DNA of 22,004 bases from Pseudomonadota bacterium. GTDB taxonomy: Bacteria; Pseudomonadota; Alphaproteobacteria; Rhizobiales; Xanthobacteraceae. The DNA lies in assembly GCA_023387695.1 (NCBI GenBank), contig JAEWHT010000035.1:1-22004 (forward strand), given 5' to 3'. The translations under genes were made by a program, and so were the position numbers. The first letter of the stretch is position 1. The number at the start of each line of letters is the position of its first letter. Below, piece after piece: positions 7,747 to 15,302 of the stretch. A model generated the notes under the pieces. The model worked only from the letters and a program-made list of their open reading frames with translations, ran no database searches and was not told the DNA's origin.

Positions 7747-7995
7747 TCAAGCCGGCTGGTCCTCGCCGCCTTCGAACAGCTGGATCGGAGCGCCCGGCAT
7801 AATGGTCGAGATCGCGTGCTTGTAGACGAGCTGCGAATGACCGTCGCGCCGAAGCAGCAAACAGAAATTGTCGAACCAGGTCACGATGCCCTGGAGCTTC
7901 ACTCCGTTGACCAGAAAGATCGTCAGTGGCGTTTTGGTTTTGCGAACGTGGTTGAGGAAGGTGTCCTGCAGGTTTTGTGCGCGGTCTGCCGCCAT
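7747..7995 (-). CDS. hfq: RNA chaperone Hfq
   Basis: Encodes 82 residues, normal for alphaproteobacteria. Hfq forms a hexameric ring that binds small RNAs and mRNAs and promotes their pairing. The Sm1 segment runs through NLQDTFLNHVRKTKTPLTIF and VNGVKLQGIVTWFDNFCLLL, and the Sm2 signature YKHAISTIMPG is present. The tail is short and acidic (EGGEDQPA), as in related bacteria. In rhizobia Hfq affects nitrogen-fixation regulation. It lies downstream of ntrX, with a gap of 235 bases holding a probable promoter, and just upstream of hflX. Its ribosome-binding site is weak (GCGAG before an A-run), which may matter for autoregulation. Confidence 0.97.
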   Translation of the reverse strand: MAADRAQNLQDTFLNHVRKTKTPLTIFLVNGVKLQGIVTWFDNFCLLLRRDGHSQLVYKHAISTIMPGAPIQLFEGGEDQPA

Positions 7996-8112
7996 TGTTT
8001 TTTTCTCGCTTTGAGTTTCTTGTTATTGCGCCGGTCGCGACCCTGTTTTCGAAATGGGCCTTCGTCCGGTTGCCGTCCCTCATGAGATCCCCCTCGGAGG
8101 AACGGCTGCTCG

Positions 8113-8141
8113 ATTAGAGGACAGGTCGAGTTATTAGGCAA
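8113..8141 (-). promoter_or_regulatory. Candidate sigma-70 type promoter for hfq-hflX
   Basis: On the minus strand, TTGCCT (8136-8141) and TCTAAT (8113-8118) are separated by 17 bases, close to the -35 and -10 consensus. It lies in the ntrX-hfq gap. Transcripts would begin near 8105 and carry a leader of about 110 bases before hfq. This is a consensus match only. Confidence 0.4.
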
Positions 8142-8230
8142 GCTGCTTCAGGCGGCAGACCCCGACCGTTTTCTCCGAAAAATTACGGAAATAGATGATT
8201 TTTCTCAGCTATCCCGGAGTGCGTCGGATG

Positions 8231-9601
8231 CTACCCGACGCCGAGTGCCTTCAACTTCCGGTGTAGCGCCGACCGTTCCATGCCAACAAACTCGGCCGTA
8301 CGAGAAATATTTCCTGAGAAACGGCTGATCTGGGCAATCAAATAGTCGCGCTCGAAGACCTCGCGGGCCTCACGCAGCGGCAGGCCCATGATGTGCTCGC
8401 CATTGTTGCTGGTCGGCATTGCCGGCACCATCGAGCCGACGTCCTGCGGCAGCATGTCGGCGGTGATGATCACCTCCGGTCCGCCGGCGGCCAGAATCAT
8501 GACTCTCTCAACATTGTTGCGGAGCTGACGCACATTGCCGGGCCAGACATGCGATTGAAGCACCGCCATCGCATCCTGGCCGATCTGGCGCTTCGGCAGG
8601 CCGCTGCCGGCGGAAATCTGCTCCATGAAGTAATCGATCAGCTCCGGAATGTCCTCGCGCCGCTCCGAAAGCGCGGGAACGCGGATCGGCACCACCGAGA
8701 GCCGATGATAGAGGTCCTCACGGAAATGGCCGGCGGCGATCTCCTCTTCGAGATTGCGCGCGGTCGACGAGATGATGCGAACGTCGACCTGCACCTTGGC
8801 CGTGCCGCCGACGCGCTGGAACGACTGTTCGACCAGCACGCGCAGGATCTTGTTCTGGGTCTCACGCGGCATGTCCGCGATCTCGTCGATGAACAGCGTG
8901 CCGCCATGGGCTTCCTCGAGTGCACCCGGCTTGCGCGCATGCTCGCCGTTGGACTGCTCGATGCCGAACAGTTCGTGCTCCATGCGCTCCGGCGTGATCG
9001 CGGCCGCATTGATGACCACGAAGGGGCCGTCGGCGCGGCCCGACGCCGTGTGCAGCGTGCGCGCGGTCAGCTCCTTGCCGGCGCCGGCGGGGCCGACGAT
9101 CAGGATGCGGCTGTTGGCTTTCGCCGCGCGCTCGATGGTCTGGCGCAACTGGTTCATGCTCGGCGAGCGCCCGACGAGCTGGCTCGCGCTCGGCGCAAGC
9201 TGCTTCAGCTCCTTGACCTCGCGCTTGAGGCGCGAGTTCTCCAGCGCGCGATTGGCGACCAGGATCAGCCGGTCGGCCTTGAACGGTTTCTCGATGAAAT
9301 CATAGGCTCCGCGCTTGATCGCCGCGACGGCGGTCTCGATGTTGCCGTGGCCCGAGATCATCACCACCGGCAAGTCGGCATTGTCCTTCTTGACCTGCTC
9401 CAGCAGCTGCAAGCCGTCGAGCTTCGAGCCCTGCAGCCAGATGTCCAGGAACACCAGATGCGGCCGGCGGTTGGCGATTTCGGCCAGCGCCGAGTCGCTG
9501 TCACGCGCGGTCCTGGTGACGAAACCCTCGTCTTCGAGAATGCCCGCGACGAGATCCCGAATATCGGCCTCATCATCGACAATCAGAATTTCACTTGCCA
9601 T
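8231..9601 (-). CDS. ntrX: Nitrogen assimilation response regulator NtrX
   Basis: Encodes 456 residues. NtrX is the response regulator partner of NtrY and influences nitrogen metabolism, respiration and envelope functions in alphaproteobacteria. The receiver domain has D9/D10, phospho-acceptor D53 (FLDIW) and K105 (EKPF). The AAA+ domain has Walker A GPAGAGKE (170-177), Walker B TLFIDE (235-240) and VWPGNVRQLRN. A Fis-type helix-turn-helix ends the protein (NISRTAEFVGMERSALHRKL). The GAFTGA loop that contacts sigma-54 is missing: after ELFGIEQ the sequence runs SNGEHARKPGALEE. It is thus unlikely to be a classical sigma-54 activator, as known for other alphaproteobacterial NtrX. It starts 17 bases after the ntrY stop, forming one transcript with it. 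Confidence 0.96.
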   Translation of the reverse strand: MASEILIVDDEADIRDLVAGILEDEGFVTRTARDSDSALAEIANRRPHLVFLDIWLQGSKLDGLQLLEQVKKDNADLPVVMISGHGNIETAVAAIKRGAYDFIEKPFKADRLILVANRALENSRLKREVKELKQLAPSASQLVGRSPSMNQLRQTIERAAKANSRILIVGPAGAGKELTARTLHTASGRADGPFVVINAAAITPERMEHELFGIEQSNGEHARKPGALEEAHGGTLFIDEIADMPRETQNKILRVLVEQSFQRVGGTAKVQVDVRIISSTARNLEEEIAAGHFREDLYHRLSVVPIRVPALSERREDIPELIDYFMEQISAGSGLPKRQIGQDAMAVLQSHVWPGNVRQLRNNVERVMILAAGGPEVIITADMLPQDVGSMVPAMPTSNNGEHIMGLPLREAREVFERDYLIAQISRFSGNISRTAEFVGMERSALHRKLKALGVG

Positions 9602-9618
9602 GGGTCGCGCCTGTCTTG

Positions 9619-12009
9619 TCAGCTGCCTGTTGAGGCTTCGATTTTCGTTGAATCATTGGTCTTTTCAGCCGGCTCTTTGGTTTCAGCCGCCGGTTGTTTT
9701 GTTTCCTGCGCCGCGGCGGAATCCTTGAGCGCCTGCGACATCATCGCCGACGCCGTCTCGGCTCCCTCGGCCTTCTTGGCCTGGCCGGAGACCGCAAAGC
9801 GCATCCGCATCCATGCGCCGCGCTGGCCTTCGCGGAAGTCGGAGGCGTCCTTGAGCTCGATGCGGCCGCCATGGTCTTCCAACACGCGGCCGACGATGGC
9901 GAGGCCAAGGCCTGTGCCCTTGGCGCGCGTGGTCACATAGGGCTCGAGCAGCCGCGAGCGCGCGACCTTGGGCAGGCCGATGCCGTTATCGACAACGTCG
10001 ATCAGGACGTCCTCGTCCTCGCGCGACACCACAACGTCGATGCGACCCTTGCCACCGTCCTTGCCAAGTTCCTCCGGCGGCACCTGCTCGATCGCCTCGG
10101 TCGCGTTCTTGACGATGTTGGTGACCGCCTGCGAGATCAGCCGCCGGTCGAACTGAGCGCGCAGCGGATCTTCCTTGAACTCGGCCTCGATATCGAGCTC
10201 GGGATGGGCGACCTTCATCAGGAACACCGCCTGCCGCACGGTATCGGCGACATCCTCGCCTTCCATCACGGGTTTGGGCATGCGCGCAAAGCGCGAGAAC
10301 TCGTCGACCATGCGGCGGATGTCATCGACCTGGCGCACGATGGTGTCGGTGCACTGGTCGAAGATCTGCTTGTCCTTGGCCTCGGTGATGTCCTTGCCGA
10401 ATTTGCGGCGGATGCGCTCGGCCGAAAGCTGGATCGGTGTCAGCGGGTTCTTGATCTCGTGCGCGATGCGGCGCGCGACATCGCCCCAGGCCGAGGTGCG
10501 CTGCGCCGAGACCAGTTCAGTGATGTCGTCGAGCGTGATGATGTAGCTGTCGTGCGGCTGGTTCTTCTCGGCGCTGACCCGCACCGACAGATTGCGCTCG
10601 GCCCCATCGCGCGTAATGGTGATCTGTCCCTGCACCAGGCGCTGGGTCCCGTCCCGTGCCGCCTGCATCATCTCGTCGAGCTCCGGCAGCACATCGGAGA
10701 GCGGATGGCCCAGCGTCTCGGCCTCCGAATGCCCGATCAGCTTCTCGGCGGAACGGTTGAGAATGCCGACGCTGCCCGAGGTGTCGACGCCAATGATGCC
10801 TGCGCTCGCCGATGACAACACGGCCTCGATGAAGCGGCGGCGGCTGTCGATGAGGTCGCTGGCGTTGACGAGCTCGTCGCGCTGGCTGCGCAATTCCTGC
10901 GTCATCTTGTTGAAGGTCTCGCCGAGTTGCGCGAGATCGCCTTCCGATTTGTGCACGGGCACCTGGACATGCAGGTCGCCTGTCGAGACAGTGTTGGCTG
11001 CGTTCATCAACCGCCTGATCGGCGACACCAGCGAGTTTGCGAAGTTGAGCCCAATCAGCACCGAGGCCATCAAGATGGTCAGCGCGATCACCGCGAACAT
11101 CAGCGCGAACGCGACCTGGATGCCGAGCTTGCGCGACTCGATCTGCGCGTATTCGGCGACGCTCAGCTCGGTCTGCCGGAGTTGGGAGACAACCCTCGGA
11201 TCAAGCGGGCGAGCGACGTAAAGGAAGGTATTGGTATAGCCCTTCAGCCTGATGACGGCGGCCACCAGATTTTGGTCGGGCAAGACCGCGATCTCGGGCT
11301 CATTCTCATTGACGTTCTGAAGAAATTCCGGCGCAGGCGGTGCGAAGGCGAGCGGGACGCCGCCGGTCTCTGCCGACAGGATCGGATTGGCGTCCTTGCC
11401 CATCAGCATCGCGCCCGGCAGGTTGCGGGCTGCTGCGCTGGAGGTCAGAAGCTGCAGGAACGACTGCCGATCTTGGTCAAACAGCTGCGGAACGCGCGAG
11501 ACGTCGGCGGCCATGCCGAGAATGTCGCCGCGAATGACTTGCGCGTGCTCCTGCACATAAGCGCGCGCAATGATCAGCGAGTTCTGGATGACTTCTTTAG
11601 TCGGTCCCGAGAACAACCGGTCGAGGCCGCGCTCGATCGTGACATTGGCGACGACGGAAACCAGCACCGCCGGCAGCACGGCGACGATCGAGAACAAGCT
11701 GACGATCTGGACGTGCAGCCGCGCCGCGGCCCGCCCTCGCCGGCGGGCCTGGATCATCTGCCAGACCTCACGGACGATGATCCCGATCAGGAGCAGGATG
11801 GTGCCGGCATTGATCGCCAGGAAGGAGCTGACGACTTCGCGGGTCGGCTCGATTCTGGTCAGACCGGTCAAAACCAGGAAGGTCAGAAGCGCCGACAGCA
11901 ACGCCAGGGCAACGGCAAACGGACCCAGCCAGCGTCGCACCGACCAGCGCCGGGGCTCTTCGGCGAGGGCCGTGTCAAAGGATGCGGCCGAGGTGTCTGC
12001 GCTGGTCAT
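9619..12009 (-). CDS. ntrY: Membrane sensor histidine kinase NtrY
   Basis: Encodes 796 residues. NtrY senses nitrogen or redox state and phosphorylates NtrX. Transmembrane segments are at about 30-50, 65-80, 102-122 and 296-322, with a periplasmic region between the last two. They are followed by a HAMP domain (323-375), a PAS domain (about 390-490), the dimerisation/phospho-acceptor helix with H517 (AHEIKNPLTPIQL), and an ATPase domain with NIVKNATEAIE, DNGIGLP and GTGLGL (698-703). The last 50 residues are a low-complexity Ala/Lys/Glu tail. The ATG at 12009 is chosen because it gives the normal N-terminus. The frame remains open for another 109 codons upstream, but that part has no kinase feature. 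In relatives ntrBC lie directly upstream; here they do not. Confidence 0.95.
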   Translation of the reverse strand: MTSADTSAASFDTALAEEPRRWSVRRWLGPFAVALALLSALLTFLVLTGLTRIEPTREVVSSFLAINAGTILLLIGIIVREVWQMIQARRRGRAAARLHVQIVSLFSIVAVLPAVLVSVVANVTIERGLDRLFSGPTKEVIQNSLIIARAYVQEHAQVIRGDILGMAADVSRVPQLFDQDRQSFLQLLTSSAAARNLPGAMLMGKDANPILSAETGGVPLAFAPPAPEFLQNVNENEPEIAVLPDQNLVAAVIRLKGYTNTFLYVARPLDPRVVSQLRQTELSVAEYAQIESRKLGIQVAFALMFAVIALTILMASVLIGLNFANSLVSPIRRLMNAANTVSTGDLHVQVPVHKSEGDLAQLGETFNKMTQELRSQRDELVNASDLIDSRRRFIEAVLSSASAGIIGVDTSGSVGILNRSAEKLIGHSEAETLGHPLSDVLPELDEMMQAARDGTQRLVQGQITITRDGAERNLSVRVSAEKNQPHDSYIITLDDITELVSAQRTSAWGDVARRIAHEIKNPLTPIQLSAERIRRKFGKDITEAKDKQIFDQCTDTIVRQVDDIRRMVDEFSRFARMPKPVMEGEDVADTVRQAVFLMKVAHPELDIEAEFKEDPLRAQFDRRLISQAVTNIVKNATEAIEQVPPEELGKDGGKGRIDVVVSREDEDVLIDVVDNGIGLPKVARSRLLEPYVTTRAKGTGLGLAIVGRVLEDHGGRIELKDASDFREGQRGAWMRMRFAVSGQAKKAEGAETASAMMSQALKDSAAAQETKQPAAETKEPAEKTNDSTKIEASTGS

Positions 12010-12378
12010 TCCGGGCAATGGGGTGCTGAAAACGGGGTCCGCGCCTGGCGGATACTGATGTATTCGTACCACATTGTTGCCGAGACGCGACAGTGTCAAA
12101 TAGCCACGCGATCTCAGCAACTTACCAAATTCAACTTCTTCTTTTGGCCACGATTTACCAACTGCGGGAGTTGCGAGTCGATGGCTCTTCTTCGGGGAGT
12201 ACGGTGTCGATTTTTGGGCCGGGTTCGGCGTCAGTTCCGCCGCTCGACAAGGCCGCCCGCCATCCGGGTCTACATCTGCTATTACCAGTTGAGGGCAGCC
12301 CACGAACTCAAGCGAGCCTTGCAGGAGATCGGTCACGCCGTGTAGGTTCCATGAGTTTCAAAAGCTGGGGGAATTGTC
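12010..12378. other. Intergenic stretch upstream of ntrY, boundary of the accessory region
   Basis: No convincing gene is seen in these 369 bases. Several frames are open on both strands (including the upstream extension of the ntrY frame, and a plus-strand frame at 12181-12345), but none resembles a known protein. The left part is relatively AT-rich and holds a candidate ntrY promoter. The normal upstream neighbour, ntrC, is absent, so this stretch probably contains or borders the junction between core chromosome and accessory DNA. No direct repeat marking an attachment site was recognised. Confidence 0.5.
12071..12099 (-). promoter_or_regulatory. Candidate promoter for ntrY
   Basis: On the minus strand a perfect -35 hexamer TTGACA (12094-12099) is followed after 17 bases by CAATGT (12071-12076), a poor -10. 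Transcription would begin about 55 bases before the ntrY ATG. With ntrBC not upstream, ntrYX needs a promoter of its own, which makes this site worth noting. The match is partial. Confidence 0.3.
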
Positions 12379-12702
12379 ATGAGACTGGCATTGGCCTGTG
12401 CGGCATTAGCTCTGTTCGCAAGCGCCGCGAACGCCCAGACCTGCAATACATTTGGTAACACGACGACCTGCTCTAACGGCGTCTCGGCACAGCGCTTCGG
12501 CAATACAACCACGTTCAGTGACGGCACATCGGCCCAGCATTTTGGGAACACAACCACGTTTAGCGACGGCACATCGGCCCAGCGCTTTGGCAATACCACG
12601 ACCTACAGCAATGGAGTTACGTCTCAGACGTTTGGAAACACGACCACATTTAGTGATGGTCGTACCTGCCAACGCTTCGGAAACACGACGACCTGCAATT
12701 AA
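12379..12702 (+). CDS. Secreted repeat protein: six 15-residue FGNTTT units with Cys end units
   Basis: Encodes 107 residues. Residues 1-20 are a clear signal peptide ending in ANAQ. The rest is six units of 15 residues (21-107; the last one is cut to 12) with the pattern xxQxFGNTTTxSxGx. The first and last units have Cys at unit positions 2 and 11 (TCNTFGNTTTC and TCQRFGNTTTC), whereas the four inner units have Ala/Ser and Phe/Tyr there. This suggests a regular beta structure, such as a small solenoid or hairpin stack, whose ends are closed by disulfides in the periplasm or outside the cell. GGGGGAA precedes the ATG at good spacing. Function is unknown; there is no enzymatic motif. It stands alone, followed by a hairpin. 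Confidence 0.82.
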   Translation: MRLALACAALALFASAANAQTCNTFGNTTTCSNGVSAQRFGNTTTFSDGTSAQHFGNTTTFSDGTSAQRFGNTTTYSNGVTSQTFGNTTTFSDGRTCQRFGNTTTCN

Positions 12703-12709
12703 TCAAGGA

Positions 12710-12729
12710 GGCCGCCCCGGTGAGCGGCC
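12710..12729 (+). terminator. Weak hairpin after the repeat-protein gene
   Basis: GGCCGC and GCGGCC form a 6-base stem with an 8-base loop, starting 8 bases after the stop codon and followed by CTTTC. The short T-run makes it a weak terminator at best. Confidence 0.35.
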
Positions 12730-12836
12730 CTTTCATCCGTGGTTATCCACACCACGAGCGGCAGTGGCTTCGCGTCGTTCCAACCTACCCGGAATTGACG
12801 ATTTGACTCTGCGCTGGCACGGGCATTCTTGCCGGG

Positions 12837-13127
12837 ATGCCTTGGCGTCGAAAACCTGCGAGATGGCTCCGTTACTGGTCCGGCCCCGTTGATCGGAATA
12901 CCGGATTTAAGACCGTCCTGGTCTATTGCTGCGGGCCGCCCAAGCTGCTCAACGGCTACCATAGCTGCTGCAAGCACAACGGTCGCATCAAGATCGCCGA
13001 TCTCCCGGATTGGGACTGGTACGACATCAGCGCCCATTTGAAGTGTTCCGTCTGCGGCACAGTCGGCTATGTCGATACGCGGATGGATTGGAGCGAGGTG
13101 ATCGATTTCAACAAGGGCATCTCCTAA
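12837..13127 (+). CDS. Small Cys-rich protein, possible zinc-binding domain
   Basis: Encodes 96 residues of unknown function. Cysteine pairs occur at C31/C32 (YCCGPP) and C44/C45 (HSCCKH), and there is a CxxC at C70/C73 (LKCSVCGTVGYVDTR). Together with H42, H47 and H67 they could form one or two zinc sites. The second half has an unusual aromatic and acidic run, LPDWDWYDISAHLKC. There is no signal peptide; the N-terminus is strongly basic (PWRRKPARWLRYW), which would suit nucleic-acid or membrane contact. I believe similar small proteins occur in Bradyrhizobium genomes, but this was not checked. The ATG at 12837 lacks a strong ribosome-binding site, so the start is uncertain. It is convergent with the recombinase gene. 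Confidence 0.7.
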   Translation: MPWRRKPARWLRYWSGPVDRNTGFKTVLVYCCGPPKLLNGYHSCCKHNGRIKIADLPDWDWYDISAHLKCSVCGTVGYVDTRMDWSEVIDFNKGIS

Positions 13128-13168
13128 ACCGGATGTTGCTGGCACGGCGAAGACCCGCAGAGCGGGAC

Positions 13169-14746
13169 CTAAGGACCATCTGTGGCTAGCCTCCGCTTCA
13201 ACGCATGGATTAGGTCAGCCGAGCGCTTAAATCTGCTCCGATAGCGCTTCCGCACGACTGCCTCGGTCATGATCAGCGGGCTCTTAGGAATGCTGCTTGC
13301 CGACGCGAGGATGTAGTCGAGCGGCTCCTTATTCTGCCCGTCCAGCCTGACCACAACGGCGATACCAGGACGTTGCTTAGAGCTACGCCGCAAGGTCCAT
13401 GTTAGACCGTGTCTCTGGTGATTTTGCCAACTCCTGACCACTCGCAGCGAAATGAACGACCCATCCCTAACGGCCAACCGACCTCCGGCCCGCTCGTCAA
13501 TGAAATGAGGCTTTACGCTCGGTAAGGCGGCAGCGATCTCGGCAGCAAGTTGCTTGAGCAGGTTCTTGCGGTCGTCTCTGGTCTCAAGATAGCGGTAGTC
13601 GCCATCAGGCGTGTAGCCGATCAACGCATAGGCGTTCCGAAGGCTGCCAAACCGGCGCCAATAGATATCAGCGCTGGGTACTCCTTTCGCCCGATTGATT
13701 GCATTAGCAGACAGTCTGCCCCGACGAAGTTGCAAAACCCGTAGCTTCTTGAGCAATTCGTCGGATGACAGCCGGTGTCGCAATCTACGCTCAATAATTT
13801 GCTGCGCTTCGTCGAATATCTTGCGTGATACAACTGGCTCAAGCGCCCCTTCCCGTCTTACCCACTTGGCTTTGTTGTTAATGACGCGCCGTCCTCGCAG
13901 GTAGTTCGATGTCCGAAAGTAGACGGCGTTGCCAATGTAATTCTCATTCCGAAGGATGCGCCCGATCATCTGGAGGTTCCAAGGCACGCCGAGATGATTG
14001 GCGACGCCGCTCGCGTTCAGTTCGCGAGCGATAGCAGTTTCCTCCTTTCCGCCAACGAAGCTCTCAAAAATCGATCGCACGATTGCAATTTCGTTGGATG
14101 GACCAGGCCGCAGCACCACTCTGTCCGTCTGCAATACCTTCTGCTGACCACGCTCAAGGAAGCCTCTTGATTTTCCGGTCGAGTCGATGAGTTCTCGGCG
14201 CAACGCAAAGCCCGGCCGACCGCCCACCCAATAGCCAAGCCCAGCGATCCGACTCTGCCCTGCAAAGACCTTTGACGACTTATCGCGGCTGTCCTCCGCC
14301 GCAATCATGCGTTTCATGTTCTTCCAGAGGCCAGAGATTGGGCTCCCATCGTTCTCGAACACTTCGGCGCAATAGATTACCTTCACGCCAGCCAGCTTAC
14401 AGATGAATTCATAGTAGGCGCTTTCATCCGTATCTTGAAAACGCCCCCAGCGACTGACGTCTCGTACCAGAACATTCGCGAAGTCAACGGAGCCCGATTG
14501 AACGTCCTTGAGCAGGCCGATGAGCCCCTGGCGGTTTTTAATCCTCAGCCCACTTATGCCTTCGTCGATATACGTTCGCACAATCGTAAGCCGATGGTCG
14601 GCTGCGTAGCTCGCGATCACGGCCATCTGATTTGCGATCGAGTATTGCTGCCGATCCGTGGACATCCGGATGTACTGGGCCGCGCGAAGCTCTTGCTCCC
14701 GACGTCGCGGCAACCTTGCATTCTGAACAGTGAGTGCCGTTCCCAT
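13169..14746 (-). CDS. Large serine recombinase (site-specific integrase)
   Basis: Encodes 525 residues. The N-terminal resolvase domain has the catalytic serine S29 in AAQYIRMSTDRQQYS, followed by YIDEGISGLRIKNRQGL and VRDVSRWGRFQDTDESAYYE. The recombinase domain follows (about 190-330) with EETAIARELNASGV, WNLQMIGRILRNENYIGN and VVSRKIFDEAQQI. The C-terminal part lacks the paired cysteines of the zinc ribbon found in many such integrases. Instead it has GRLSANAINRAKGVPS and RRFGSLRNAYALIGYTP, which looks like a small helical DNA-binding repeat. Enzymes of this type integrate and excise mobile elements or resolve repeats. It is probably the integrase of the surrounding element and lies close to the presumed left end. 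No frameshift is seen. Confidence 0.92.
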   Translation of the reverse strand: MGTALTVQNARLPRRREQELRAAQYIRMSTDRQQYSIANQMAVIASYAADHRLTIVRTYIDEGISGLRIKNRQGLIGLLKDVQSGSVDFANVLVRDVSRWGRFQDTDESAYYEFICKLAGVKVIYCAEVFENDGSPISGLWKNMKRMIAAEDSRDKSSKVFAGQSRIAGLGYWVGGRPGFALRRELIDSTGKSRGFLERGQQKVLQTDRVVLRPGPSNEIAIVRSIFESFVGGKEETAIARELNASGVANHLGVPWNLQMIGRILRNENYIGNAVYFRTSNYLRGRRVINNKAKWVRREGALEPVVSRKIFDEAQQIIERRLRHRLSSDELLKKLRVLQLRRGRLSANAINRAKGVPSADIYWRRFGSLRNAYALIGYTPDGDYRYLETRDDRKNLLKQLAAEIAAALPSVKPHFIDERAGGRLAVRDGSFISLRVVRSWQNHQRHGLTWTLRRSSKQRPGIAVVVRLDGQNKEPLDYILASASSIPKSPLIMTEAVVRKRYRSRFKRSADLIHALKRRLATDGP

Positions 14747-14788
14747 GGAACGTCCAAACTGCTGGCGAGGTCCAGCCCTTCCTATGAC

Positions 14789-15088
14789 TTAATGCACGCA
14801 CACCGCATCAATGTATTGGTCGCCCGCTGGCGAGTTCGTCCGGTTTGTAATTCTGAAAGCGCCACCGCATTCATTCTTCAATAGCTCGATGGCGTTCTGT
14901 TCGTTGATTGCATGGTTGATGCCGCCAACGTAGTAGGTGATCTCTATGTTTTCGCCTGTGTGATAGACGACGGACGCCTGCTTGAAGACCGTCGCTTGAA
15001 CAATGGGATTGTTGCCGTTGCCATCGGACACGCATCCTGCCAGTTGGCACGCTATTGCAGCGCAAAACAAAAGAACCCGGCCCCTCAT
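14789..15088 (-). CDS. Small putative lipoprotein
   Basis: Encodes 99 residues. The N-terminus is a lipoprotein signal: basic MRGR, a hydrophobic stretch, and the lipobox QLAGC with C19 as the expected lipidated residue. The mature part (VSDGNGNNPIVQATVFKQAS onward) has two further cysteines late in the chain (ECGGAF and DAVCVH) and no known domain. The ATG at 15088 is preferred because GGGGGA lies 9 bases upstream; ATGs at 15097 and 15127 are in the same frame. It ends 42 bases before the serine recombinase on the same strand, so the two may share a transcript. Function is unknown. Confidence 0.72.
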   Translation of the reverse strand: MRGRVLLFCAAIACQLAGCVSDGNGNNPIVQATVFKQASVVYHTGENIEITYYVGGINHAINEQNAIELLKNECGGAFRITNRTNSPAGDQYIDAVCVH

Positions 15089-15302
15089 CCAATCCATTCC
15101 CCCTGATTTGCCGGGATTAAGCAACAATTTTCGGGGCTTGCAAAGGGGCCGGATATCCTTCTGGTTGTTGCCCCATCGAGCTAGAGCGAACCGCCGTAAT
15201 GGAATAACTGCGAACTAGTGACCTACGGTGTGCCGGGTAATACATCACGGCTTTGAGGTCTATAAGATATCCTGCGATAGAACGAGGCTGGAGGTAGCCC
15301 TT

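Noticed and set aside
8393..9940. 515-codon plus-strand frame opposite ntrX
   Set aside because: NtrX has all receiver and AAA+ motifs; the antisense frame has none and is a composition effect.
12010..12336. 109-codon upstream extension of the ntrY frame
   Set aside because: It has no sensor or membrane feature, the normal NtrY N-terminus begins at 12009, and a candidate promoter lies inside the extension.
9694..12345. Long plus-strand open frames opposite ntrY
   Set aside because: Low-complexity Arg/Asp/His-rich translations lying antisense to a clear histidine kinase gene.
12181..12345. Plus-strand frame of 54 codons upstream of the repeat-protein gene
   Set aside because: Strongly basic translation, no ribosome-binding site and no resemblance to a known protein.
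12439..12699. CRISPR-like array suggested by regular 45-base repeats
   Set aside because: The period is a multiple of three, the repeats are coding (15 residues each) and there are no unique spacers.
13154..13166. Short hairpin CCCGC-AGA-GCGGG between the Cys-rich gene and the recombinase
   Set aside because: The 5-base stem has no T-run on either side, too weak to call a terminator.
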